Below are positions 1 to 6,341 of a stretch of DNA of 18,326 nucleotides, in pieces (position 1 is the stretch's first letter; every line of letters begins with the position of its first letter). The position numbers and the translations under genes were made by a program. The stretch lies in NCBI GenBank assembly GCA_025927435.1, contig JAICLM010000015.1, positions 1-18,326 of the forward strand, written 5' to 3'. The notes beneath the pieces were generated by a model. It searched no databases, was not told the origin of the DNA, and saw nothing but the letters and a program-made list of their open reading frames with translations. This DNA is from Thermoleophilia bacterium. Its GTDB lineage: Bacteria > Actinomycetota > Thermoleophilia > Gaiellales > Gaiellaceae.

Positions 1-2
1 CA

Positions 3-200
3 GAGGAGCTCGGGCTCCTGTTCCAGATCGTCGACGACATCCTCGACGCGGACGGCTACGTGCGCGAGCACGGCGCCGACGGCGCCCGGCGCTACGCCGA
101 CGAGGCCGCGGAGCGCGCGCGGGAGCGGCTCGCCGGGATCGGGGCCGACACCTCCGTGCTGCGCGACATCGTCGACGGTCTCGCCGTGCGAACGGCGTGA
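3..200 (+). CDS. Polyprenyl diphosphate synthase, 3' end only
   Basis: The reading frame is open from the window edge and ends at TGA 198-200, giving 65 C-terminal residues. Near the left edge it reads FQIVDDILDADG, the second aspartate-rich motif (FQ-x2-DD-x2-D) of trans-isoprenyl diphosphate synthases, which binds Mg-diphosphate and isopentenyl diphosphate. The rest is an alanine/arginine-rich helix typical of the family's C-terminus. The enzyme condenses isopentenyl diphosphate with an allylic diphosphate to make farnesyl, geranylgeranyl or longer chains. Chain length cannot be judged because the first DDxxD motif and its flanks lie outside the window. The stop overlaps the GTG start of the next gene (GTGA), so the two are probably translationally coupled. 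Family assignment is firm; the exact product is not. Confidence 0.88.
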   Translation, partial: EELGLLFQIVDDILDADGYVREHGADGARRYADEAAERARERLAGIGADTSVLRDIVDGLAVRTA

Positions 201-910
201 CGTTCGACGATCTGCTCGAGCTCGCGCGCACCCGCGAGGAGATCGTCGGGCTGTACGTCTTCGGCTCCCGCGGCCGGGACTTCATGGTCGACGAACGCTC
301 GGACTGGGACGTCTGCGTCGTGCTCACCGATCCCGAGGCGCGGGAGGAGTTCGATCGCGAGTTTCCGTACGCGCACGGCGCGCGGGTCGAGATCGTGAGC
401 GCGACCCTCGACGGGATCCGCAACGAGCTCTCCGAACACGGACGCTACGCCGCCGCCCACGCGGACGTCGTCCTCGACAAGACCGGGGGCGAGCTGACCC
501 GGCTGCTGGAGGAGCTGGAGGCGCTGCCGAGGGGCACCAGAAACGCGGTCGTCCGTGAGGCCCTCGACGGCTACATCAACCAGACTTACCGCTCGCTGCG
601 CTACGGCACCCGGCTCGATGCGGTGGAGGCGGTCCCGTATGCGCTGCGGACGATCTTCGCGCTGGAGGATCGCGTCCGGCCGTACAACAAGTATCTCGAG
701 TGGGAGTTGCGCCACCATCCCCTCGACGACTGGGCGGCAGACGCGCTCCTGCCGCTGCTCGACCGCGTGCTCACGGGCGAGCCGGCAGCCCAGCACGAGC
801 TCTTCCGCCTCCTCGAGGGCCGGGCACGCGAGGCGGGCTTCGGCGACGTGGTCGACGGCTGGGAGCCGGACGTCGAGTGGCTCCGCGGCAACGGTGAGTA
901 CCGGCCGTGA
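197..910 (+). CDS. Nucleotidyltransferase-superfamily protein (pol beta-like NTase)
   Basis: This 237-residue protein has the minimal nucleotidyltransferase signature near its N-terminus: G23-S24 in VFGSRGRD, followed by D36-W37-D38, the metal-binding aspartate pair (GS-x11-DxD). Strands after this (VCVVLT, ARVEIVSA) fit the small NTase core. Residues from about 100 to 237 are mainly helical, with a conserved-looking NKYLEWELR stretch, like the C-terminal helical domain of aminoglycoside-type or stand-alone NTases. The family transfers a nucleotide to a small molecule, protein or RNA; the substrate here is unknown. GTG 197 is chosen because it overlaps the upstream stop (GTGA), and the gene's own stop overlaps tlyA in the same way. 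It therefore sits in the middle of an isoprenoid/rRNA-methylation/NAD operon. There is no partner antitoxin-like gene, so I do not call it a toxin or a resistance gene. Confidence 0.8.
   Translation: MTFDDLLELARTREEIVGLYVFGSRGRDFMVDERSDWDVCVVLTDPEAREEFDREFPYAHGARVEIVSATLDGIRNELSEHGRYAAAHADVVLDKTGGELTRLLEELEALPRGTRNAVVREALDGYINQTYRSLRYGTRLDAVEAVPYALRTIFALEDRVRPYNKYLEWELRHHPLDDWAADALLPLLDRVLTGEPAAQHELFRLLEGRAREAGFGDVVDGWEPDVEWLRGNGEYRP
893..897 (+). promoter_or_regulatory. Ribosome binding site of tlyA
   Basis: GGTGA lies nine bases before GTG 907 and matches part of the anti-Shine-Dalgarno complement. It supports GTG 907 as the tlyA start even though the codon overlaps the upstream stop. Confidence 0.5.
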
Positions 911-1674
911 AGAAGCGCCTCGACGTCCTTCTCGTGGAGCGCGGGCTCGCCGAGTCGCGGGCGAAGGCGCAGGCGCTCGTCCTCGCCGGGCTCGTGCGCG
1001 GCCACGACAAGCCCGGCACGCAGGTGGAGGAGGATGCGGAGCTCGAGGTCGAGCGCCCGGCGCCGTACGTCTCGCGCGGCGGCGAGAAGCTCGCGCACGG
1101 GCTCGACGGGCTCGGCGTCGACCCCGGCGGTCTCGACTGCGTCGACGTCGGCGCCTCGACCGGCGGCTTCACCGACGTCCTCCTCCAGCGCGGCGCCGCG
1201 CGCGTCGTCGCGCTCGACGTCGGCTACGGCCAGCTGCACCCGCGGCTCCGGGCGGACCCCCGCGTGACGGTGCTCGAGCGGACGAACGCGCGGACGCTCA
1301 CCGAGCTCCCGTTCGCGCCGCAGCTCGCGGTCTGCGACCTCTCCTTCATCTCGGTGCGGCTCGCGCTCCCGCCGGTTCTGCGTCTCTGTGCGCCCGGCTG
1401 GCAGGCGGTCGTCCTCGTGAAGCCGCAGTTCGAAGCCGGCCGCGCCGACGTGGGCAAGGGAGGGGTCGTGCGCGACGACGAGGTGCGGCGGCGGGTCGTG
1501 CGCGAGGTCGCCGAGGCGGCGCCGTCGTGGGGGGCGGGCGTCCGCGGCGTCGTAGACTCGGGGCTCCCGGGGCCGAAAGGGAACCGGGAGATCTTCCTCC
1601 ACCTCGTGCACTCCGAGCAGCCCACGCTTCCCGATGACCTCGACGAGCGGATCGAGCGAGCACTCGCCGGTTGA
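907..1674 (+). CDS. tlyA: TlyA-family rRNA 2'-O-methyltransferase
   Basis: A 255-residue protein with the full TlyA architecture. An S4 RNA-binding domain occupies about residues 1-60 (RLDVLLVERGLAESRAKAQALVLAG compressed into the first 30), followed by SRGGEKL at 56-62 and an FtsJ-like SAM methyltransferase domain. The SAM loop is DVGASTGGF at 80-88. CDLSFIS (143-149) and KPQFE (172-176) carry the family's catalytic Asp and Lys. In mycobacteria TlyA 2'-O-methylates 16S C1409 and 23S C1920 and affects capreomycin sensitivity; the same rRNA targets are inferred here. Hemolysin annotations of this family are historical. The start overlaps the upstream stop by GTGA, and nadK overlaps its 3' end by 41 bases. 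The tlyA-nadK-recN order is standard in Actinomycetota. Confidence 0.95.
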   Translation: MKKRLDVLLVERGLAESRAKAQALVLAGLVRGHDKPGTQVEEDAELEVERPAPYVSRGGEKLAHGLDGLGVDPGGLDCVDVGASTGGFTDVLLQRGAARVVALDVGYGQLHPRLRADPRVTVLERTNARTLTELPFAPQLAVCDLSFISVRLALPPVLRLCAPGWQAVVLVKPQFEAGRADVGKGGVVRDDEVRRRVVREVAEAAPSWGAGVRGVVDSGLPGPKGNREIFLHLVHSEQPTLPDDLDERIERALAG

Positions 1675-2443
1675 GACGGCCGCGGTCGTCGCGCACGGCC
1701 GCATCGACGTCCGCGACGCCGTCGAGCGAGTGCGAGCCGTGGCCGAGGGGGCGAGCGTGAAGGTCGTGGACGAGCCCGAGACCGCGCAGCTCGCGGTCGC
1801 GGTCGGCGGCGACGGGACGATCCTCCGCACCCTCGCGAGGGTGCTCGGCCTGGGCATCCCGGTGATCGGGATCAACTTCGGCCGCGTCGGGTTCCTCGCC
1901 TCGATCGCGCCCGAGCGGCTGGAGGACGACCTCGCGCGCGTCTTCGCGGGCGAGTACCGGACGATCGAGCAGCCCACGCTCGTGGCGCAACTCGACGGCG
2001 AGGTACTCGTCGCGGTCAACGACGTCGTCGTCACGAGCTCGATACTCGGCCGGATGATCGAGCTCGGCTGGTCGATCGCGGGCGAGGATCTCGGCGTCGT
2101 GTCCTGCGACGGGATGATCTGCTCCACGCCGTCGGGCTCCACCGCGTACAACCTCTCGAACGGCGGCCCCGTGCTCGTACGCGGACTCGACGCGATGGCG
2201 ATCACGTTCATCGCTCCGCACTCGCTCGAGGCGCGGCCGCTCGTCGTGCCACGCGGGGCCGAGCTGACCGTTCGCAACGCGACGCCTGACGTCGAGGCCG
2301 CCGTCCTCATCGACGGGCATCGCAGCGGCGACCTCGCGCCGGAGCGGGCGCTGTCGATCCGCCTCGGCGAGCAGCGCAGCCTCCTCGCGACCCTGCCGGA
2401 GACGACGTTCTTCGGCCGCTACCGCGAGACGTTCACCTCCTAG
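1634..2443 (+). CDS. nadK: NAD kinase
   Basis: This ATP- or polyphosphate-dependent enzyme phosphorylates NAD to NADP and is the only route to NADP in most bacteria. The 269-residue product carries GGDGT at 58-62 (the diagnostic kinase motif), NFGRVGFL at 81-88, N129-D130 in VNDVVV, and STPSGSTAYNLS at 164-175. The start is uncertain. ATG 1634 lies inside tlyA, overlaps it by 41 bases and has no visible Shine-Dalgarno sequence. However, the first core strand (AAVVAHGR, residues 16-23) begins soon after it, and there is no start codon in this frame between 1634 and that strand. It ends the first operon; a palindrome-rich gap follows. Confidence 0.95.
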   Translation: MTSTSGSSEHSPVETAAVVAHGRIDVRDAVERVRAVAEGASVKVVDEPETAQLAVAVGGDGTILRTLARVLGLGIPVIGINFGRVGFLASIAPERLEDDLARVFAGEYRTIEQPTLVAQLDGEVLVAVNDVVVTSSILGRMIELGWSIAGEDLGVVSCDGMICSTPSGSTAYNLSNGGPVLVRGLDAMAITFIAPHSLEARPLVVPRGAELTVRNATPDVEAAVLIDGHRSGDLAPERALSIRLGEQRSLLATLPETTFFGRYRETFTS

Positions 2444-2453
2444 CCCGCTCAAG

Positions 2454-2490
2454 CGGCCGTGTCTAGGTATCAGATACCCAGACGTGTCCG
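2454..2490. repeat. Imperfect palindrome, copy 1 of a pair
   Basis: The inner arms are GTCTAGGTAT (2461-2470) and ATACCCAGAC (2474-2483) around a CAG loop, with one mismatch. Outward the pairing continues with G-T wobbles and one further mismatch to 2454/2490. The core GTCT-n-GGTATCAG is shared with the perfect palindrome at 2547-2581. It starts 10 bases after the nadK stop, so it could act as a transcription terminator, but no T-run follows. A REP-like repeat is the alternative. Confidence 0.6.
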
Positions 2491-2493
2491 GAA

Positions 2494-2509
2494 GGGCCGT
2501 AGGCGGCCC
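2494..2509. repeat. Small GC hairpin between the paired palindromes
   Basis: GGGCCG (2494-2499) and CGGCCC (2504-2509) pair perfectly across a TAGG loop. It begins three bases after the first palindrome ends, so the region would fold as consecutive hairpins in RNA. Confidence 0.5.
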
Positions 2510-2546
2510 AGTAATGCGCCTCCCGCTGTTTGACGCCGTCTGCAGC

Positions 2547-2581
2547 GGACCTGTCTCGGTATCAGTTACCGAGACAGGTCC
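2547..2581. repeat. Perfect 15-bp-arm palindrome upstream of recN, copy 2
   Basis: GGACCTGTCTCGGTA (2547-2561) and TACCGAGACAGGTCC (2567-2581) are exact reverse complements around the loop TCAGT. Its core (GTCT-C-GGTATCAG) repeats that of the palindrome at 2454-2490. An outer pair, CCGCTG (2523-2528) with CAGCGG (2543-2548), partly competes with it. Its centre lies about 65 bp before the recN start, so it could be an operator for recN, a terminator of the nadK operon, or a REP-like repeat. It does not match the actinobacterial LexA box. Confidence 0.75.
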
Positions 2582-2615
2582 CGAAGAGCGGGTGTGCGGC
2601 GTCGGGCTGCGGGTC

Positions 2616-2621
2616 TACGAT
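2616..2621 (+). promoter_or_regulatory. Predicted -10 of recN (leaderless)
   Basis: TACGAT ends seven bases before ATG 2629, so transcription would begin at or next to the start codon. No Shine-Dalgarno sequence lies between. A -35 is not obvious. Confidence 0.6.
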
Positions 2622-2628
2622 CGACTCC

Positions 2629-4242
2629 ATGCTGCGGCGGCTCCGTATCGAGAACCTCGTCCTCATCCGCGAGGCCGAGCTCGAGCTTGCGCCCGGGCTT
2701 AACGCGATCACGGGCGAGACGGGCGCCGGCAAGACGATCCTCGCCCAGGCGCTCGGCCTCCTGCTCGGCGCGAAGGGCGACGACTCCTATGTCGGCGCGG
2801 CCGGCGAGGAGGCGTATGTCGAGGCCGAGCTCGACTCGCGGGACGAGGTCGAGGAGCTCGCGGAGCTGCGTCCGGAGGACGAGGACGCGCTCGTGGTCTC
2901 GCGGCGGGTCTTCGCCGACGGCCGGACGCGCGCGTACGCCTGGGGACGTTCCGCTGCGCGGGAGGACGTCGCGGCCGCGGTCGAGAGCGTCGTCGCGATG
3001 TCGGGCCAGTTCGAGCAGCGCCGGCTCGCGCGGCCGTCCTACCAGCTCGAGGTGCTCGACCGCTTCTGCGGCGACGAGCAGCTCACTCGCCGCGCCGCCG
3101 CGCGGACGGCGTGGCGCGAGCTGCAGAGCGCCCGCCGCCGCCATGACGAGCTGACGGCGAACGCGGCGCTCGCCGAGGCCCGGCTCGCGGAGCTGCGTGC
3201 GCTCGTCGAGGACACCGAGGGCCTCGAGCCCGGCGTAGAGAAGCAGCGGCGTGCAGAACGCGAGCGGCATCGGCACGTCGCCGAGCTCGCGTCCGGCGCC
3301 GCCGAGGCCGCCGCTGCGCTGGCGCCGGACGACGGCGAGGGAGCCGCCGGTCTGGTCGCGCTGGCCGAACGCTCGATCGCGCCGCTCGAACGGCTCGCGT
3401 CCGAGTTGCAGAGAGCGGGCGACGAGCTGCGCGACGCCGAGCTCTGCCTGCGCGAGACCGCGTCCGATCTCTACGTCTTCCTCGGCTCGCTCGAGGCGGA
3501 GCCGGGACGGCTCGAGCAGCTCGAGGCCGAGCTCGACCGCATCGCCGAGGCGAAGCGCCGCTTCCGATGCACCACGTACGAAGAGCTGCTGGCGCGCCGA
3601 GAGGAAGCCCGTGCCGAGCTCGCGGCGCTCGAGGACGGGTCCGGCCCAGCCGAGGTAGCCGCCCGCGATCTGGCGGAGGCCGAGGCGCGAGTGCAGGCGC
3701 TCGTACTCGAGCTGCGGGCCGAGCGCAACGCGGCCGCTCCGGCCTTCGCCGACGCGGTCGCCGCCGAGTTGCGCGGCGTGGGGATGGGAGAGGGCGAGTT
3801 CGTCTGCGAGCTGCGGGAGCGAGACGACCCGGGAGCGACCGGAGCCGACGAGGCCGTCTTCCTCGTGCGTCCGAACGCCGGTCTGCCCTTCGCGCCGGTC
3901 GCGGAGACCGCCTCCGGTGGTGAGCTCTCGCGGATCGCGCTCGCCATCGCGGCCGTGGCCGGCGGCGACACGCTGGTCTTCGACGAGATCGACGCCGGCA
4001 TCGGCGGTGAGACCGCGCACGCCGTCGGCGGATTGCTCCGGCGGCTCGCCGAGCATGCTCAGGTCGTGACGATCACCCATCTTCCGCAGATCGCCGCCCT
4101 CGCCGACCGTCACTTCCGGGTGGAGAAGACCGCCGGCGACCCGACGCACACCCGCATCGAGCAGCTCGGTGAGGAGGAGCGGAAGGCGGAGCTCGAGCGC
4201 ATGCTCGGCGGGCAGGAGTTCCTTGCCGCGGTACGAGGCTAG
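2629..4242 (+). CDS. recN: DNA repair protein RecN
   Basis: RecN is an SMC-like ATPase that acts at DNA double-strand breaks alongside RecA. The 537-residue product begins MLRRLRIENLVLI, a typical RecN N-terminus, with Walker A GETGAGKT at 29-36. The middle, from about 150 to 400, is a Glu/Arg/Ala-rich coiled coil. The ABC signature SGGELS is at 429-434 and Walker B is VFDEID with D452-E453. Length is slightly below the usual 550-580. The frame stays open 99 bases upstream, but that stretch covers the palindrome, shows no homology-like pattern, and ATG 2629 is preceded by a well-placed -10, so ATG 2629 is chosen. It is the first gene of its own transcript and overlaps the SRPBCC gene by 20 bases. 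SOS control is usual for recN in some bacteria, but no GAAC-N4-GTTC box is visible here. Confidence 0.96.
   Translation: MLRRLRIENLVLIREAELELAPGLNAITGETGAGKTILAQALGLLLGAKGDDSYVGAAGEEAYVEAELDSRDEVEELAELRPEDEDALVVSRRVFADGRTRAYAWGRSAAREDVAAAVESVVAMSGQFEQRRLARPSYQLEVLDRFCGDEQLTRRAAARTAWRELQSARRRHDELTANAALAEARLAELRALVEDTEGLEPGVEKQRRAERERHRHVAELASGAAEAAAALAPDDGEGAAGLVALAERSIAPLERLASELQRAGDELRDAELCLRETASDLYVFLGSLEAEPGRLEQLEAELDRIAEAKRRFRCTTYEELLARREEARAELAALEDGSGPAEVAARDLAEAEARVQALVLELRAERNAAAPAFADAVAAELRGVGMGEGEFVCELRERDDPGATGADEAVFLVRPNAGLPFAPVAETASGGELSRIALAIAAVAGGDTLVFDEIDAGIGGETAHAVGGLLRRLAEHAQVVTITHLPQIAALADRHFRVEKTAGDPTHTRIEQLGEEERKAELERMLGGQEFLAAVRG
4214..4218 (+). promoter_or_regulatory. 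Ribosome binding site of the SRPBCC gene
   Basis: AGGAG lies four bases before TTG 4223, inside the 3' end of recN. It decides the start of the following gene, which otherwise has no start codon near its first strand. Confidence 0.6.
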
Positions 4243-4642
4243 GCGGACGCTGCCGGCGTCCGTCGAGGACGTCTGGACGGTGCTCGAGAACCCGGCGCGT
4301 TGGCCCGAGTGGTGGCCGGGCCTCGTCGGGGTGCAGTCGTCGGTTCGGCGGGCGCTCGCTCCTGGTGCGCACTGGCACCTCGAGGGCACGGAGCGGCCGA
4401 GCTTCCGCCGTCGCCCGCAGCTCGGCGGATCGCTTCTCTTCCTCGAGGTGGTTCCCCTGAGGCGGATCGCCTTCCAGCTCAGCGGCGAGCACGCTGACGT
4501 CGAGCTCGACCTTCAGCCGGTGGAGGACGGAGAGACGCAGGCCACGCTCGCCGTCGAGACGCCACGGTTCGGCGGCCTTGGGCGAACTGCCCCCTCGCAG
4601 GCGCTCGCGGGGCTAGCCGCGCTCGTTCGCTCGGTGGAATAG
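4223..4642 (+). CDS. SRPBCC-fold (START/polyketide cyclase-like) protein
   Basis: A 139-residue protein opening with an RYEARRTLPASVEDVWTVL-type strand and helix, then NPARWPEWWPGL. That is the classic N-terminus of the SRPBCC/Bet v 1 fold: a strand, a helix starting at a V/W, and a Trp-Pro-x-Trp-Trp loop. It is followed by alternating strands (HWHLEGTE, LLFLEVVP, RIAFQLSG, ADVELDLQPV, TQATLAVETP) and a final helix, the helix-grip order. Such proteins bind hydrophobic ligands in a central cavity; no catalytic residues can be assigned. The TTG start is supported by AGGAG. The gene overlaps recN by 20 bases, so it is co-transcribed with it. In Streptomyces and Mycobacterium I recall two other genes (steA/mctB-like) at this position, so the content differs here. 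Confidence 0.78.
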   Translation: MPRYEARRTLPASVEDVWTVLENPARWPEWWPGLVGVQSSVRRALAPGAHWHLEGTERPSFRRRPQLGGSLLFLEVVPLRRIAFQLSGEHADVELDLQPVEDGETQATLAVETPRFGGLGRTAPSQALAGLAALVRSVE

Positions 4643-4662
4643 GCGCCAGCCGCAACGGGTGC

Positions 4663-4668
4663 TACCCT
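4663..4668 (+). promoter_or_regulatory. Predicted -10 of pyrG (leaderless)
   Basis: TACCCT ends eight bases before GTG 4677. The leader would be zero to two bases long. There is no Shine-Dalgarno sequence in the 34-base gap. Confidence 0.55.
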
Positions 4669-4676
4669 GAAATCCC

Positions 4677-6317
4677 GTGAGCGCGCGGGCCCCGAAGTAC
4701 GTCTTTGTGACAGGGGGCGTCGTGTCGGCTCTGGGGAAGGGAATCGTCGCCGCCTCTCTTGGCCGGTTGCTCAAGGCGCGCGGTCTCCGCGTCCAGCTCC
4801 AGAAGTTCGATCCGTACCTCAACGTCGACCCCGGGACGATGAGCCCGTTCCAGCACGGTGAGGTCTTCGTGACCGAGGACGGGGCCGAGACCGACCTCGA
4901 CATCGGCCACTACGAGCGCTTCGTCGACGAGAACTTCCTCCGCAGCGCGAGCCACAGCGCCGGCGCGATCTGGGACACCGTCCTGCGCAAGGAGCGCAAG
5001 GGCGACTTCCTCGGCGCGACGGTGCAGGTGATCCCGCACATCACGAACGAGATCAAGGCGCGTATCCGCCGCGGCGCCGAGGCGAGCCCGGCCGACGTGG
5101 TCATCTCCGAGATCGGCGGCACCGTCGGCGACATCGAGTCGCTGCCGTTCCTCGAGGCGATCCGCCAGTTCCGGCGGGAGGTCGGCCCGGAGAACGTCGT
5201 CTACGTCCACGTCACGCTCGTCCCGTTCATCGAGGCGGCCGGCGAGCTGAAGACGAAGCCGACGCAGCACTCGGTCAACGAGCTGCGCCGGATCGGCATC
5301 CATCCCGACGTCGTCGTCTGCCGCTCGCACGAGGAGCTTTCGCGCGAGATCCGGGACAAGATCGCGCTCTTCGCCGACGTCGACCCGGGTGCGGTGGTCG
5401 CGAGCCCGGACGTCCCCGACGTGTACGAGGTGCCGCGTGTGCTGCACAGCGAGGGGCTCGACCGGCTCGTCGGCGAGCGGCTCGGCCTGGAGCTCGGGGA
5501 ACCGGACCTGTCGGACTGGGACGAGCTACTCGATCGCGTGCACAGCCGGCGCGAGGTCGTCGAGATCGCTCTGGTGGGCAAGTACGTCAAGCTCCAGGAC
5601 GCCTACCTCTCCGTGCACGAGGCGCTCAAGCACGCCGGGCTCGAGCACGGGTGTGCCGTCCGTGTCCGCTGGGTCGACGCCGAGGACACGTCGTACGACG
5701 AGGCCGCAGAGCTGCTCGAGAGCGTCGACGGCGTGCTCGTGCCGGGCGGCTTCGGCTCGCGCGGCTGGGAGGGCAAGATCCTCGCCTGCCAGGTGGCGCG
5801 CGAGCGGCGCATCCCGTACCTCGGCATCTGCCTCGGCATGCACGTGGCCGTGTCCGAGTTCGCGCGGCACGTCGTGGGGCTCGACGGCGCGAATTCGACC
5901 GAGATGGATCCCGAGACGCCGTATCCCGTGATCGACCTGCTGCCGGAGCAAAAGGGGATCGAGGACCTCGGAGGCACGATGCGGCTCGGTGCGCAGGCGG
6001 TGGAGGTCGCGGAGGGCACGCGCGCCCGCGAGCTCTACGGCGACGACACGATTCACGAACGGCACCGGCACCGCTACGAGGTCAACAACACGTTCCGCGA
6101 TCGGCTCGTGGAGGCGGGGCTCGTCGTGAGCGGCACCTTCCAGGAGGGACGGCTCGTGGAGATCGTCGAGCTGCCCGACCATCCGTGGTTCGTTGCGAGC
6201 CAGTTCCACCCGGAGTTCAAGTCCCGGCCGACGCGGGCGGCGCCGCTCTTCCGCGGCTTCGTGGGTGCTGCGCTCGATCGCGCGCGCATGCGGGCCGGCG
6301 AGCGCGTCGCCGCCTGA
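4677..6317 (+). CDS. pyrG: CTP synthase (glutamine hydrolysing)
   Basis: The enzyme aminates UTP to CTP using ATP and glutamine, the last step of de novo pyrimidine synthesis. The 546-residue length is normal. The synthase domain opens with KYVFVTGGVVSALGKGI (7-23), holding the P-loop, and continues with the KFDPYLNVDPGTMSPFQHGE segment. The class I amidotransferase domain (from about 300) has PGGFGSRGWEGK, nucleophile C385 in GICLGMH, and H511/E513 in SQFHPEF. All key residues are present. The GTG start gives the expected N-terminus, and a -10-like TACCCT lies just before it. The gene follows recN and its small partner, as in many actinobacteria. Confidence 0.98.
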   Translation: MSARAPKYVFVTGGVVSALGKGIVAASLGRLLKARGLRVQLQKFDPYLNVDPGTMSPFQHGEVFVTEDGAETDLDIGHYERFVDENFLRSASHSAGAIWDTVLRKERKGDFLGATVQVIPHITNEIKARIRRGAEASPADVVISEIGGTVGDIESLPFLEAIRQFRREVGPENVVYVHVTLVPFIEAAGELKTKPTQHSVNELRRIGIHPDVVVCRSHEELSREIRDKIALFADVDPGAVVASPDVPDVYEVPRVLHSEGLDRLVGERLGLELGEPDLSDWDELLDRVHSRREVVEIALVGKYVKLQDAYLSVHEALKHAGLEHGCAVRVRWVDAEDTSYDEAAELLESVDGVLVPGGFGSRGWEGKILACQVARERRIPYLGICLGMHVAVSEFARHVVGLDGANSTEMDPETPYPVIDLLPEQKGIEDLGGTMRLGAQAVEVAEGTRARELYGDDTIHERHRHRYEVNNTFRDRLVEAGLVVSGTFQEGRLVEIVELPDHPWFVASQFHPEFKSRPTRAAPLFRGFVGAALDRARMRAGERVAA

Positions 6318-6328
6318 GGTCTCGCCCG

Positions 6329-6334
6329 TAGGAT
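6329..6334 (+). promoter_or_regulatory. Predicted -10 of the M20 peptidase (leaderless)
   Basis: TAGGAT ends seven bases before GTG 6342, within the 24-base gap after pyrG. No Shine-Dalgarno sequence is visible. Confidence 0.55.
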
Positions 6335-6341
6335 CGGCCGG

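Noticed and set aside
197..910. Toxin-antitoxin or aminoglycoside-resistance role for the nucleotidyltransferase
   Set aside because: There is no small partner gene, no resistance context, and both ends are fused into a housekeeping operon.
907..1674. Hemolysin function for tlyA
   Set aside because: The S4 plus FtsJ-like methyltransferase layout and motifs indicate an rRNA methyltransferase; the hemolysin label is historical.
601..2310. Long minus-strand open frame (569 codons) across tlyA and nadK
   Set aside because: It is the reverse of two genes with full conserved motifs; its translation is low-complexity Arg/Ser/Thr, typical of a GC-rich antisense frame.
2547..2581. LexA/SOS box or CRISPR repeat in the recN upstream palindromes
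   Set aside because: No GAAC-N4-GTTC core is present, and two related palindromes without regular spacers do not make an array.
2530..2628. Upstream in-frame extension of recN (33 codons from ATG 2530)
   Set aside because: It runs through the perfect palindrome and a predicted promoter, and RecN proteins start at the MLRRLRIENL equivalent.
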